This document shows, piece after piece, positions 1-9,979 of a stretch of DNA of 64,000 nt (position 1 is its first letter; the number at the start of each line of letters is the position of its first letter). Under the pieces are notes generated by a model that was not told where the DNA came from, made no database searches, and saw nothing but the letters and a program-made list of their open reading frames with translations. The translations under genes were made by a program, and so were the position numbers. The DNA is from Vreelandella sedimenti (lineage in GTDB: Bacteria; Pseudomonadota; Gammaproteobacteria; Pseudomonadales; Halomonadaceae). The stretch spans positions 1-64,000 of the forward strand of contig NZ_JACCGK010000004.1 of the NCBI RefSeq assembly GCF_013416325.1, in the 5' to 3' direction.

Positions 1-135
1 CGGGTTCGCTGCCGGGTTGGCAAGGGCTTTTGTAGAAAAATTACAAATTCGTCATATTGAGTGGATAAAACCCCTTCGGCGGTACCCTCATTGGCGGTTA
101 CACTAGGCTCATCTACCACCTTGCTGAGGTCCGCC

Positions 136-1161
136 ATGAGCCACCATCTGCTAACAGTCGACTCATTAAACCGTGAAAGCGTTGATCATTTACTGCGTGT
201 GGCTGCTCGCATGGAGCCGATTGCTCAACGGCGCCAAGTGACACGAGTGTTGGAAGGGGCGGTACTCGGCAACCTGTTTTTTGAAGCCAGCACGCGTACG
301 CGGGTAAGCTTTAATGCTGCCTTTTGCCGTTTGGGTGGCAGTGTGTGTGACACCACGGGCTTCACTTTCTCCTCTATGGCGAAAGGAGAGTCACTATATG
401 ACACCAGCCGTGTAATGAGTGGCTACTGCGACGCCATTGTAATGCGCCACCCCGACCAGGGCTCGGTGGCTGAGTTTGCCGCGGCGACGAATGTACCGGT
501 GATTAATGGCGGCGACGGCCCCGGGGAGCACCCTAGCCAAGCACTACTTGACCTTTATACAATTGATAAAGAGTTTCAGCGCCTGGGTAAATCGCTGACA
601 GGTGCGCACATATTACTCACCGGCGACTTGAAGTACGGCCGTACCGTACATTCACTGATTAAGCTTTTATCACTCTATGGCCCCCTGCGCATTACCCTGG
701 TGTCACCGCCGGGCCTTGAGATGCCTTCCAAGCTGATTGACTTAGTAGCCTCTCGCGGCCACCACATTGAGCAGCGCGATTCACTCGCTAGTGATTTTGC
801 AGATTTAGATGTGGTGTACACCACGCGGATTCAGAAGGAGCGCTTTACCGACGAGATGAATGAGAGTTTCCAGGGGCTCTCTGACGACTTTATGGTTAAC
901 CGCGACTTTCTCGATCACCGCTGCAGCCAAAGCACCATTGTGATGCACCCGCTTCCCAGGGATAGCCGCCCCGGCGCGAATGATTTAAACGTAGACCTTA
1001 ACGGCGACCCACGTCTGGCGATTTTCCGCCAAACCGATAACGGTATCCCCATGCGAATGGCGATTTTCGCGACACTGCTGAATGTCGATGCACTAATCGA
1101 AAAAGAGCTACACCCCGTGCGCTGGTACGTACCAACCCAAACGGGCACGTTGGATCGTTAA
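136..1161 (+). CDS. pyrB: Aspartate carbamoyltransferase catalytic chain
   Basis: PyrB condenses carbamoyl phosphate with aspartate, the first committed step of cytosolic pyrimidine synthesis. The 341-residue product carries the carbamoyl-phosphate loop STRTR (residues 52-56), the mobile-loop Lys in SMAKGES (K83), HPSQ (132-135) and HPLPR (271-275), all family hallmarks. It is about 30 residues longer than the E. coli chain, partly from a C-terminal tail. I chose ATG 136 because GAGG sits 7 bases upstream; the frame is open back to a GTG at 61 that has no ribosome-binding site. No pyrI or pyrC follows, and the gene is convergent with ruvX-yqgE, whereas in pseudomonads ruvX, pyrR, pyrB and pyrC lie together (known). 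The 135 bases upstream hold no convincing promoter. Confidence 0.95.
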   Translation: MSHHLLTVDSLNRESVDHLLRVAARMEPIAQRRQVTRVLEGAVLGNLFFEASTRTRVSFNAAFCRLGGSVCDTTGFTFSSMAKGESLYDTSRVMSGYCDAIVMRHPDQGSVAEFAAATNVPVINGGDGPGEHPSQALLDLYTIDKEFQRLGKSLTGAHILLTGDLKYGRTVHSLIKLLSLYGPLRITLVSPPGLEMPSKLIDLVASRGHHIEQRDSLASDFADLDVVYTTRIQKERFTDEMNESFQGLSDDFMVNRDFLDHRCSQSTIVMHPLPRDSRPGANDLNVDLNGDPRLAIFRQTDNGIPMRMAIFATLLNVDALIEKELHPVRWYVPTQTGTLDR

Positions 1162-1199
1162 AGCGCAAACGTTTAAGGGTAGGAATTTAAAGGTAGGAC

Positions 1200-1655
1200 T
1201 TATAGAGAAAGACGCCCGCCAGGCAAGCCTTCCTGGTGGGCGAACCAGCCCTCAAGAATAAGAATAGCCGCAATGCCATCGACACTATCTTGGCGATAGT
1301 TGCCTTTATGGCCCGCCTCGCGAGCGATTAGCTTGGCTTCTCGCGTAGTGCCACGCTCGTCGACCATTTCACACGGTTTACCAAAACGGCCATGCAAACG
1401 ATTACCGAACTTGCGAGCGCGAATGCTCATATCTGACTCGCTACCGTCCATATTCAGCGGTAATCCCACCACTAACAGATCCGGTTGCCACTCGTTAAGT
1501 AGCCGTGACACGACATTCCAATCGGGGATTCCATCCCTTGCCGTCAGCGGTGTGAGCTCCCGAGCGCTGTGCAGCAGCTCATTGCCCACCGCCACACCGA
1601 TACGCCGAGTGCCGTAGTCAAAGGCCAGGATTAAGCGCTGCCCCGCTTCGGCCAT
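1200..1655 (-). CDS. ruvX: Putative pre-16S rRNA nuclease / Holliday junction resolvase-like RuvX (YqgF)
   Basis: This 151-residue RNase H-fold protein has the N-terminal FDYGTRRIGVAVG strand-loop with its catalytic Asp, then VVGLPLNMDGSES, VDERGTTREA and a C-terminal DSVDGIAA with another acidic ligand. The family processes the 5' end of 16S rRNA in E. coli; Holliday-junction resolution is a weaker assignment. Its ATG overlaps the yqgE stop in a TGATG, so the two genes are translationally coupled, the usual yqgE-yqgF pair. Confidence 0.93.
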   Translation of the reverse strand: MAEAGQRLILAFDYGTRRIGVAVGNELLHSARELTPLTARDGIPDWNVVSRLLNEWQPDLLVVGLPLNMDGSESDMSIRARKFGNRLHGRFGKPCEMVDERGTTREAKLIAREAGHKGNYRQDSVDGIAAILILEGWFAHQEGLPGGRLSL

Positions 1656-2212
1656 CAGGCGTGCCCCGCGTCTCGTGTCATTAGGTTAAGATCGATACCG
1701 AGTAAACCCGCCGCCGCAGTTAAACGTTCAACGGGTGGAGTGTTGAAGAGCACGCTACTCTCGGCTTCAACCGTTAGCCAGCTGTTCTCCTTCAGTTCCT
1801 CTTCCAGTTGCCCAACTTCCCAGCCCGCGCAACCTAAGCAGACTAAAAAGTGCTCGGGCCCCTCACCAGCAGCAAAGGCCTGAAGAATATCCAACGAGGT
1901 GGTCAGCGCAATGCCATCCTCCACCTGTATACTCGAGTCCCACTGCTGACTATCGCCAACATGCAGAATGAAGCCACGGTCTTTATGCATCGGCCCGCCA
2001 TAATAAACCGGCGCATTACGGTGTGGACTTGTTTCACCGCCTAATTCCAGCTGATCAAACAGCGCCTCAAGCGTGATCTCTAACGGTCGGTTAGTAATCA
2101 CCCCCATGCAGCCGTTGTTATCGTGATCGCAAAGATAAATCAGACTACCGGCAAAATTAGGATCTTCTAAATGCGGCATAGCCATTAGAAAGTAATGTTT
2201 CAAACTTTGCAT
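1655..2212 (-). CDS. yqgE: UPF0301/AlgH family protein YqgE
   Basis: DUF179 (YqgE/AlgH) protein of about 185 residues, beginning MQSLKHYFLMAMPHL and containing GSLIYLCDHD, MGVITNRPLE and the C-terminal CLGCAGW that typify the family. Its biochemical function is not established; AlgH was named for an effect on alginate genes in Pseudomonas. ATG 2212 is preferred because GGGAG lies 5 bases upstream and the family starts here; the frame could extend to 2248. It is first in an operon with ruvX and lies downstream of gshB, the conserved gshB-yqgE-ruvX order. Confidence 0.92.
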   Translation of the reverse strand: MQSLKHYFLMAMPHLEDPNFAGSLIYLCDHDNNGCMGVITNRPLEITLEALFDQLELGGETSPHRNAPVYYGGPMHKDRGFILHVGDSQQWDSSIQVEDGIALTTSLDILQAFAAGEGPEHFLVCLGCAGWEVGQLEEELKENSWLTVEAESSVLFNTPPVERLTAAAGLLGIDLNLMTRDAGHA

Positions 2213-2283
2213 GCGTCTCCCACTGCCTGCTGGCATCTCAGCAGGCATAGCGTATAAGTGTCATTATAAGAGTGAAGCCGTGG

Positions 2284-3240
2284 CTAGGCTAAGCGGCGCT
2301 CGACGGCATCCAGCAGTAAACCGGCAATATTGGTGCCCCGCTGATCATCAATTTCACGCACACAGGTGGGGCTGGTGACGTTGATTTCAGTAATATAGTC
2401 ACCGATGACATCGAGGCCGACAAACATTAAGCCCTTATCACGAATCATGGGCTGCACCTGCTGAATTAGCCAGCGATCGCGATCAGTGAGCTCGCGGCTC
2501 ACACCCCGTCCACCGGCAGCTAGATTGCCACGAGTCTCGCCCGCCGAGGGTATCCGCGCCAGCCCAAAGGGAACGGGTTCACCATCGACTAACAGAATAC
2601 GTGTATCGCCATCCTTAATTTCTGGCAGGTAGCGCTGGGCCATAATTTGCCGCTGCCCGCGCAAGGTAAGTTGCTCAATGACCGCGCCGATATTACGGCC
2701 TTCCGGGCCAATATGAAAAATACCGGTACCGCCCATGCCATCCAGAGGCTTGAAGATTACATCGCCGTGCTCCGCATGAAAGGCGCGCAGTACATCATCG
2801 CGGCTGGCCACAAGCGTCGGCGCGCAGCACTGTGGGAACTGTTGCGCAAACAGCTTTTCATTACACTGCAACAGCGCTGCCGTGGGGTTAACCACCAGTA
2901 CCCCCTCGCGCTCAGCAAAACCTAATAAATGCACGGCGTTAGTGAAATCGGCATCGACGGGCGGGTCTTTACGCATCAGCACCACATCCAGCTCAACCAT
3001 TGGACGCGCAGAGGGTTCGCCCAGGTCGTACCAGTGGCTCGGATCACGATGCACCGTTAACGGCCGCATACGTGCGTAGGCTTGCCCTGCATTCAAGAAA
3101 AGGTCTTCCTGCTCCATATAATGCAGGGTATAGCCGCGCTCCTGGGCAGCCCATAGCATGGCCATGGTGGTGTCTTTCTTGTAAGCGATGTCACTGATGG
3201 GATCCATCACAACGCCGAGATGCAGATTTGATTGGCTCAT
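2284..3240 (-). CDS. gshB: Glutathione synthetase
   Basis: An ATP-grasp ligase that joins gamma-glutamylcysteine and glycine to make glutathione. Diagnostic stretches include LGVVMDPI at the N-terminus, VFKPLDGMGGTGIF (ATP-binding glycine loop) and ITEINVTSPTCVREID near the C-terminus. Length is about 318 residues, the usual size. The frame also offers a GTG at 3249; neither start has a strong ribosome-binding site, and I use the ATG at 3240. The yqgE gene follows 71 bases downstream on the same strand. Confidence 0.95.
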   Translation of the reverse strand: MSQSNLHLGVVMDPISDIAYKKDTTMAMLWAAQERGYTLHYMEQEDLFLNAGQAYARMRPLTVHRDPSHWYDLGEPSARPMVELDVVLMRKDPPVDADFTNAVHLLGFAEREGVLVVNPTAALLQCNEKLFAQQFPQCCAPTLVASRDDVLRAFHAEHGDVIFKPLDGMGGTGIFHIGPEGRNIGAVIEQLTLRGQRQIMAQRYLPEIKDGDTRILLVDGEPVPFGLARIPSAGETRGNLAAGGRGVSRELTDRDRWLIQQVQPMIRDKGLMFVGLDVIGDYITEINVTSPTCVREIDDQRGTNIAGLLLDAVERRLA

Positions 3241-3317
3241 CGGGGGCACTATCCAAACATGAACAATTGACGCTCAGTATGCCGTACTGCTCGCTAGGCT
3301 CCAACTGCCCCAGCTAA

Positions 3318-4010
3318 CTACTCGCTGAGCGCGCCAGGCACTAAACGAATAGCGTCAGGCTCCAGGGTGATCAACTGCTGCTTATAAAGTCGCCCAATGG
3401 CCTGTTTATAGGCGCTTTTACTTACCCCTAAGCGTGCTTTAACTTCATGGGCAGGGCTTTTATCCCCCAGCGCCAAATAGCCGCCGCTTTCACGCAATGC
3501 CTGCAGTATCTTATCGCCCACCACATCCAAACGAGCGGCACCTGGCGGTAGCAGCGAGATATTTAGGCGGCCATCTTCACGGCGCTGTTTTACATAGCCC
3601 TTGACTGATTGGCCACGGCGCAATGGCTGAGTAACGTCGTCCTGAAAAATAAGCCCCCAGTAGCGATGATTCACCACCACCTTCATACCCAGATCAGTAC
3701 GCTCCGCCACTACGACGGCGACTTCGTCGCCCTTTTCCAAGGCCCAGGCGTCGTCGGTCAAAAAACGATCCAGTTTCATCGACGCCACTGGCCGCCCCTG
3801 GTCGTCGCTATACAGCATGACCAGTACACGTTTGCCGGGGTCAGGGCGAAAGTGCTGCTCGCTAAACGGTAGCAACACATCTTTCGGCTGCCCCCATTGC
3901 AAAAACGCGCCGATGTTATTGACGGCCGTGACCGTTAGGTACGCTACTTCTCCCAACTGGGCGGCTGCATCGCTGGCGGATCGGGGGGATGAGTGTGACT
4001 CACGCACCAT
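3318..4010 (-). CDS. S1-like RNA-binding, winged-helix protein (CvfB/YitL family)
   Basis: A 230-residue protein with an N-terminal S1/OB-like region (about residues 18-70, AYLTVTAVNNIGAFLQWG), a second OB-like segment (about 95-155) and a C-terminal winged helix (about 165-225, ending in LYKQQLITLEPDAIRLV). This is the architecture of CvfB, an RNA-binding factor named for virulence effects in Staphylococcus; its job in gammaproteobacteria is not well defined. It is somewhat shorter than the roughly 280-300 residue relatives, having fewer S1 copies. Divergent from the symporter at 4182 across 171 bases that must hold both promoters. Confidence 0.85.
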   Translation of the reverse strand: MVRESHSSPRSASDAAAQLGEVAYLTVTAVNNIGAFLQWGQPKDVLLPFSEQHFRPDPGKRVLVMLYSDDQGRPVASMKLDRFLTDDAWALEKGDEVAVVVAERTDLGMKVVVNHRYWGLIFQDDVTQPLRRGQSVKGYVKQRREDGRLNISLLPPGAARLDVVGDKILQALRESGGYLALGDKSPAHEVKARLGVSKSAYKQAIGRLYKQQLITLEPDAIRLVPGALSE

Positions 4011-4181
4011 GGGTGTCGTCCTTCAAGAAAATAGACCAACATTATGGTGCCTGACACACACAGGGCAAAGCGAGATAGCATTTTTTAGTGGTTGCAAGCA
4101 TGCCTGCCGTCTGAAAAAGCAAACACTCCACAACCTGCTACTATCAAAAGACTAGACAAAATTAGGCGTAGGGGAGCGAAC

Positions 4182-5810
4182 ATGGAAGGGTTCACGCTTT
4201 TTGATACGGTAGTTTTGATTGGTTACATCAGCTTAATCGCCTGGATTGGTTCACGATTTAGTAAAGATCAGCATAACCCCGAGGATTATTTTCTAGGCGG
4301 TCGCAAAATTCCCGGCTGGGCCATTGGTCTTTCGGTCATGGCGACCCAAGCCAGTGCCATCACTTTTATCGGAGCACCTGGCTGGGGCTTCGAGGGCGGC
4401 CTTGAACGCTTGGTGACGTTTATCAATGTGCCCTTGGCTATGATCGTATTGATTTTGGTGCTGGTACCTATTTTCCACCGTGCGGGCATCTACAGTATCT
4501 ACGAACTCCTGGAGCGCCGTTTCGGCCCAGCGACGCGAACCCTTACCGCCCTGCTGTTTCTAATTGCCCGCGGCCTAGCCACTGGCGTGGTGCTCTATGC
4601 GCCAGCACTAGTGCTTGCGGTGGTGACCGGCTGGAGCGTGAACCTCACCATTATCATTATGGCGGTACTGGCTATCAGTTATACCGTGATGGGCGGTATC
4701 AGCGCGGTAATTTGGACCGATGTGGTGCAAATGTTCGTGCTCTGGCTTGGCGCCCTGTTAAGCATCTTCTTTTTAGTGACCAGCCTGCCTGGCGGTTGGG
4801 GCGATGTCTTCGACTTCGGCGCGGCCAGCGGCATGTTCAACGCCATCGATTTGTCCTTCGACCCCAGCGTGACTTACTCGCTATGGGCGGGCTTACTCGG
4901 CGGTTTTTTCCTCCATGTGGCCTACTTCGGCACCGACCAGAGCCAAATCCAGCGAGTGCTCTCCAGCCCATCAGTACTCGATGCTCAGCGCTCACTGCTG
5001 ATCGGCGGCTACCTGCTGATTCCGCAGATGCTGCTGTTTCTATTTATTGGCGTCATTTTGGCAACCTATTACCAGCAGCATGGACTAACGCCCCCCGAGG
5101 ATCTCAATGAGCTGCTGCCCCGCTATGTCGTCAGTGCCTTTCCCTCAGGCATGGCGGGACTAGTCATTGCCGGGGTGTTTGCCGCGGCGATGTCGAGCCT
5201 CGACTCGGCGCTCAACTCGCTTTCGGCGGTAACCGTGCGGGATTTTTATAGTCGCTATATCAAACCTAATGCCAGCGATGCTCATTATCTGAAAGCATCA
5301 CGCATGGCCACCATTTTCTGGGGGCTTTATGCCACCCTGTTTGCTTTCTTCGCGGGTAATCTTGGCCCTGTTATCGAGGCGGTCAACCAAATCGGCTCAT
5401 GGTTTTACGGGGCGCTACTGGGTACCTTCTTACTAGCAATTTTCAGCCACCGCTCCAATGCACGAGGAGCGATGGCTGGGCTGATTACCGGCATGTTCTC
5501 CGTGTGGGCAGTCTCTGCGCTCCTTGATATCTCATGGCTGTATAACAACACGGTGGGGGTAGCGGTTTCGATGAGCGTTGGCTATCTCGTTAGCCTAACA
5601 GCGCCCGCCCCCAGCCAGGATCAGCTAAGCGATGTGATGATGGCCGAAGCTGCGCCGGATATGCAGGCCGTATTGGCCGCTAGAGCCGATAACGCGCAAG
5701 TGATTGGTCAAGAGGCACGGTTGACGCGCCGTCGCTGTATTGGCCTATTCGCGTGGTTTTGTCTCATGCTGGGCATGCTAGCGCTGCTGCAGGGCTGGGC
5801 GAATGGCTGA
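4182..5810 (+). CDS. Sodium:solute symporter (SSS/SSF family)
   Basis: A 542-residue inner-membrane transporter of the sodium:solute symporter family (TC 2.A.21). It opens with a periplasm-facing first helix (TLFDTVVLIGYISLIAWIG) followed by DYFLGGRKIPGWAIGLSVMA, and has the SSF signature around MSSLDSALNSLSAVTVRDFY. About 13 hydrophobic segments are visible. The family carries sugars, proline, pantothenate, iodide or monocarboxylates; the substrate cannot be read here, though the signature resembles the SGLT/SMCT branch. ATG 4182 has GGGGAG eight bases upstream; the frame is open to 4092 but that extension looks non-coding. Its last 8 bases overlap the next gene. Confidence 0.92.
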   Translation: MEGFTLFDTVVLIGYISLIAWIGSRFSKDQHNPEDYFLGGRKIPGWAIGLSVMATQASAITFIGAPGWGFEGGLERLVTFINVPLAMIVLILVLVPIFHRAGIYSIYELLERRFGPATRTLTALLFLIARGLATGVVLYAPALVLAVVTGWSVNLTIIIMAVLAISYTVMGGISAVIWTDVVQMFVLWLGALLSIFFLVTSLPGGWGDVFDFGAASGMFNAIDLSFDPSVTYSLWAGLLGGFFLHVAYFGTDQSQIQRVLSSPSVLDAQRSLLIGGYLLIPQMLLFLFIGVILATYYQQHGLTPPEDLNELLPRYVVSAFPSGMAGLVIAGVFAAAMSSLDSALNSLSAVTVRDFYSRYIKPNASDAHYLKASRMATIFWGLYATLFAFFAGNLGPVIEAVNQIGSWFYGALLGTFLLAIFSHRSNARGAMAGLITGMFSVWAVSALLDISWLYNNTVGVAVSMSVGYLVSLTAPAPSQDQLSDVMMAEAAPDMQAVLAARADNAQVIGQEARLTRRRCIGLFAWFCLMLGMLALLQGWANG

Positions 5811-6351
5811 ACGCTTAACACTTGCGCGGCAGATTGAAGAAGATACTGCTAAACGGCGCTTACAGCGCCTGGGTGCGGCGGCATGCGAGCCTGCTTGGGT
5901 CAGCCTCTGGGCGGCCGCACTTGGGCTGCCTAATGGCACGCCGGGGGCTTGGCTACTGTGTACTAAGGAAATGCGTCGTGCACTGCTATTAGTGGGTACC
6001 GAACTACCCACCCAAGTCGAAGAACCCAGCTCTGCACTTAACATTGATAATGGTTTACCGCCAACGCCAGAAGCACTAAACCGGCTGTGGCTATGGGAAC
6101 GCATAGGGACACCGCGCCATTGGCGAATTCAAGTGCTGGATAGCACCCCGACGCCGATATGGCTGCCCTGCTGGCTGGGCTATGCGCGCGGCCGACAACA
6201 CCGCTTGCTGGTGATCAGTGGTCTATCGGGTGAACCAATGCCGATGCTTAAACCCATCGTACTTAAGGGTCTTCAGCAGGCATATCGAAATGGGCCGGAA
6301 TCAGAGACAAAGAGTTCAGGGGCAAGCGAACGAAGGGAAAAAGCAGTTTGA
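5803..6351 (+). CDS. Protein of unknown function, translationally coupled to the SSS symporter
   Basis: A 182-residue soluble protein that I do not recognise. Its ATG lies inside the end of the symporter gene (8-base overlap), so the two are probably co-translated. The N-terminal third is Arg/Ala/Leu rich (KRRLQRLGAAACEPAWVSLW). A central segment has LPCWLGYARGRQHRLLVISG then LSGEPMPMLKP, a pattern of beta hairpins vaguely like the W-L-G-Y..NG.TGE..G..P segment seen next to zinc-ribbon domains in other proteins; no zinc-binding cysteine set is present. The tail is polar and probably disordered. Possibly an accessory factor of the transporter (inference from coupling only). Confidence 0.75.
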   Translation: MAERLTLARQIEEDTAKRRLQRLGAAACEPAWVSLWAAALGLPNGTPGAWLLCTKEMRRALLLVGTELPTQVEEPSSALNIDNGLPPTPEALNRLWLWERIGTPRHWRIQVLDSTPTPIWLPCWLGYARGRQHRLLVISGLSGEPMPMLKPIVLKGLQQAYRNGPESETKSSGASERREKAV

Positions 6352-6376
6352 TAAGGCCTTGATTGATAGTAAGCAC

Positions 6377-7153
6377 TTACAAATCACCAAAGTAGTGCTG
6401 CAGCAGTGAAAGTGCCACCACCGGTGCCGTCTCTGTACGCAAAACCCGTGGGCCGAGAGTCAGTGGCGTAAAGTCAGCGGTTTGGGCAGCGGCTATATCA
6501 CTCTCGCTCAAACCGCCTTCAGGGCCGATAAGCAGCGCTACCGCAGCTGGACGGTCTTGGCGATCAAACGCATTGCCAGTCGCTAGATGCAGCATCAAGC
6601 GCAGCGGCTCCTGGCGCTCTTCAAGCCATGCTGATAACGGCATCGGTGAATGCACTTGGGGCACCACCGCACGGCCACTCTGCTCGCAGGCGCTGGCCGC
6701 CACTGCCTGCCAGTGGGCTAGCTTTTTATCTTCACGGTCGCCCTTTAAGCGGACGTCACCGCGCTCGGTATACAGCGGAGTAATCGCCGCAACGCCCAAC
6801 TCGACGGCCTTCTGAATGGCATAATCCATTCGGTCGCCTTTAGAGATGGCCTGGCCTAAATGGACGGGCAGCGGCGATTCACCACTGCCCGACCATACCG
6901 CTTCGACTCGCGCGAGTGTCTGCTTGCGGCTAACGTCCGCCAAGCGCACCCCTGCCTCAAGACCTTGGCCGTCAAATAGCACCAACGGTGCACCTTCGCC
7001 CATGCGCAACACGCGGGTGATGTGGCGCGCCGGGCCATCAGGCAATGCAAGTTCTCTGCCTGCTACGAAAGCAGCAGGCACATAGAGACGTGGCATTTTG
7101 CCATGCAGGGCGTACCAATCAGCGGCGTGCGTTTCTGACATGGCTTTTGGCAT
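6377..7153 (-). CDS. rsmE: 16S rRNA (uracil-1498-N3)-methyltransferase
   Basis: RsmE is a SPOUT-class, S-adenosylmethionine-dependent enzyme that methylates U1498 of 16S rRNA. Seen: N-terminal PUA-like region from MPRLYVPAAF, then ISKGDRMDYAIQKAVELGV, CEQSGR, the SAM-knot loop LLIGPEGGLSESD and the terminal LGPRVLRTETAPVVALSLL. The start is uncertain: the family start MPRLYV corresponds to ATG 7096, whereas the frame reaches an ATG at 7153 only 3 bases after the secB stop. No clear ribosome-binding site decides between them. Confidence 0.94.
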   Translation of the reverse strand: MPKAMSETHAADWYALHGKMPRLYVPAAFVAGRELALPDGPARHITRVLRMGEGAPLVLFDGQGLEAGVRLADVSRKQTLARVEAVWSGSGESPLPVHLGQAISKGDRMDYAIQKAVELGVAAITPLYTERGDVRLKGDREDKKLAHWQAVAASACEQSGRAVVPQVHSPMPLSAWLEERQEPLRLMLHLATGNAFDRQDRPAAVALLIGPEGGLSESDIAAAQTADFTPLTLGPRVLRTETAPVVALSLLQHYFGDL

Positions 7154-7156
7154 CGC

Positions 7157-7657
7157 TTAGTGAGTGTTTTCGGCGGCTTGCTTAGCTTCGCGCTGCTTAC
7201 GCTGGGCGTACATCGCCTCGAAGTTAACCGGTGCCAGCATCAGTGGCGGGAAACCACCACGGTTGACCAGGTTATCCACGCACTCGCGGGCGTAGGGGAA
7301 CAGCAGGTTAGGGCAGAAGGCACCTAAGGTTTGATCCAACTGCGCACCTTCAATACCGGCAATACGGAAAAGGCCCGCTTGCTCCACTTCCGCTAGGAAA
7401 GAGGTGGTACCGGTTTCGTTGTCGTTCACCTGGGCAGTGACTTTGACCACCACTTCATACTGGTCATCAGCAATTTTAGTGCTGGTGGTATTAAGATCCA
7501 GGTTCACCTTAGGTTTGAACGCCTGCTTAAACACCGAAGGTGAATTGGGCGCTTCAAACGAAATATCTTTTACATAAATACGCTGCAGCGAGAATTTGAG
7601 CTGCGGTTTTTCGTCCGCCGCGGCACCAGCCTGCGGGGTGTTGTTATCTTCCGCCAT
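7157..7657 (-). CDS. secB: Protein-export chaperone SecB
   Basis: SecB is a cytosolic tetrameric chaperone that keeps presecretory proteins unfolded and hands them to SecA. The 166-residue product has the family signatures QRIYVKDISFEAPNSP near the N-terminus and CPNLLFPYARECVDNLVNRG then FPPLMLAPVNFEAMY near the C-terminus. AGGAG stands about 8 bases before ATG 7657. The rhodanese gene lies 41 bases upstream on the same strand; the glutaredoxin grxC that sits between these two genes in E. coli is missing. Confidence 0.96.
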   Translation of the reverse strand: MAEDNNTPQAGAAADEKPQLKFSLQRIYVKDISFEAPNSPSVFKQAFKPKVNLDLNTTSTKIADDQYEVVVKVTAQVNDNETGTTSFLAEVEQAGLFRIAGIEGAQLDQTLGAFCPNLLFPYARECVDNLVNRGGFPPLMLAPVNFEAMYAQRKQREAKQAAENTH

Positions 7658-7698
7658 GAGAAAACTCCTGATTGTTCATTAAATAAAGGTAGCGTTGC

Positions 7699-8130
7699 TT
7701 ACTTTTTAACCACCGGAAGGCCATCGCCTTGCCACTGCGCCATACCGCCTCTCAACTTGTAAGCACGCTCAAAGCCGGCTTTGGTGAGCTTGGCCTGTGC
7801 GGCGCCAGAACTCTGACCGTGCTTGCATACCACGATGATCGGCTGGGCTTTTACTTTATCCAGTTCGCTCATGCGGCTATCGAGGCTGCTCTGCGGAATG
7901 TTGCGCGCCCCCGCGATATGCCCGGCTTTGAAGTCTTTGTTTTCACGGATATCCAGCACCACCGCGTCTTCGCGGTTGATAAGCTGAGTGGCCTGCGAGG
8001 CAGTCAGTGCATTCGTGGAGGCACTGCGCGTTTCATAAATAATCCACGCTAGTAGCACCAGCAAAAATGCCCCAACGAGCAGGGGGTGGTTCTGTACGAA
8101 TTCGAACACCTGATCGATCATCGCGAACAC
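7699..8130 (-). CDS. yibN: Membrane-anchored rhodanese-like protein (YibN type)
   Basis: A 143-residue protein with one N-terminal membrane helix (PLLVGAFLLVLLAWIIY, about residues 15-32) and a single rhodanese domain ending in a CxxxxS-type active loop, VVCKHGQSSG, whose Cys would carry persulfide sulfur. It matches YibN of E. coli in size, topology and position between secB and gpmM. The start may be GTG 8130 or ATG 8121; AAGAGA lies just upstream of the GTG. The physiological role of YibN is poorly defined. The gene is divergent from gpmM. Confidence 0.88.
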   Translation of the reverse strand: MFAMIDQVFEFVQNHPLLVGAFLLVLLAWIIYETRSASTNALTASQATQLINREDAVVLDIRENKDFKAGHIAGARNIPQSSLDSRMSELDKVKAQPIIVVCKHGQSSGAAQAKLTKAGFERAYKLRGGMAQWQGDGLPVVKK

Positions 8131-8219
8131 AATCTCTTGGTCTATGCAGAAAAAAGCGGCCTAACCGCTGCCAAAACGCGACAAGTATACACGTCAGATA
8201 GCTTCCCGCGCAGGCCCGA

Positions 8220-8290
8220 AGGCTGCCCGGCTTGGCCGATCGTCGCGAGAAGTACAATTCGCAGTAGATCAGTGCTAAGCCGGGCAGGCT
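8220..8290. repeat. Imperfect inverted repeat between yibN and gpmM
   Basis: AGGCTGCCCGGCTT (8220-8233) is matched in reverse complement by AAGCCGGGCAGGCT (8277-8290) with one mismatch, enclosing about 43 bases. A transcript reading through would fold into a long stem with a structured loop. There is no T-run, so it is not a terminator. It lies in the 271-base divergent region roughly 110 bases ahead of gpmM and could be a protein-binding or mRNA-leader element; function unknown. Confidence 0.6.
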
Positions 8291-8401
8291 CCTACATCAT
8301 GACGCCTGGCAGTTGCCTGCGTTATGATGCCCCAAGCGTGCGCCTGTCGCGACCCCGAATTTTCGAGTCGTTCGGCTTGCCAATCTTAACGAGGTTTTTT
8401 T

Positions 8402-9978
<1,577 letters not shown>

Positions 9979-9979
<1 letters not shown>

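Noticed and set aside
61-135. N-terminal extension of PyrB from GTG 61
   Set aside because: No ribosome-binding site, residues unlike the family, and a well-placed GAGG precedes ATG 136.
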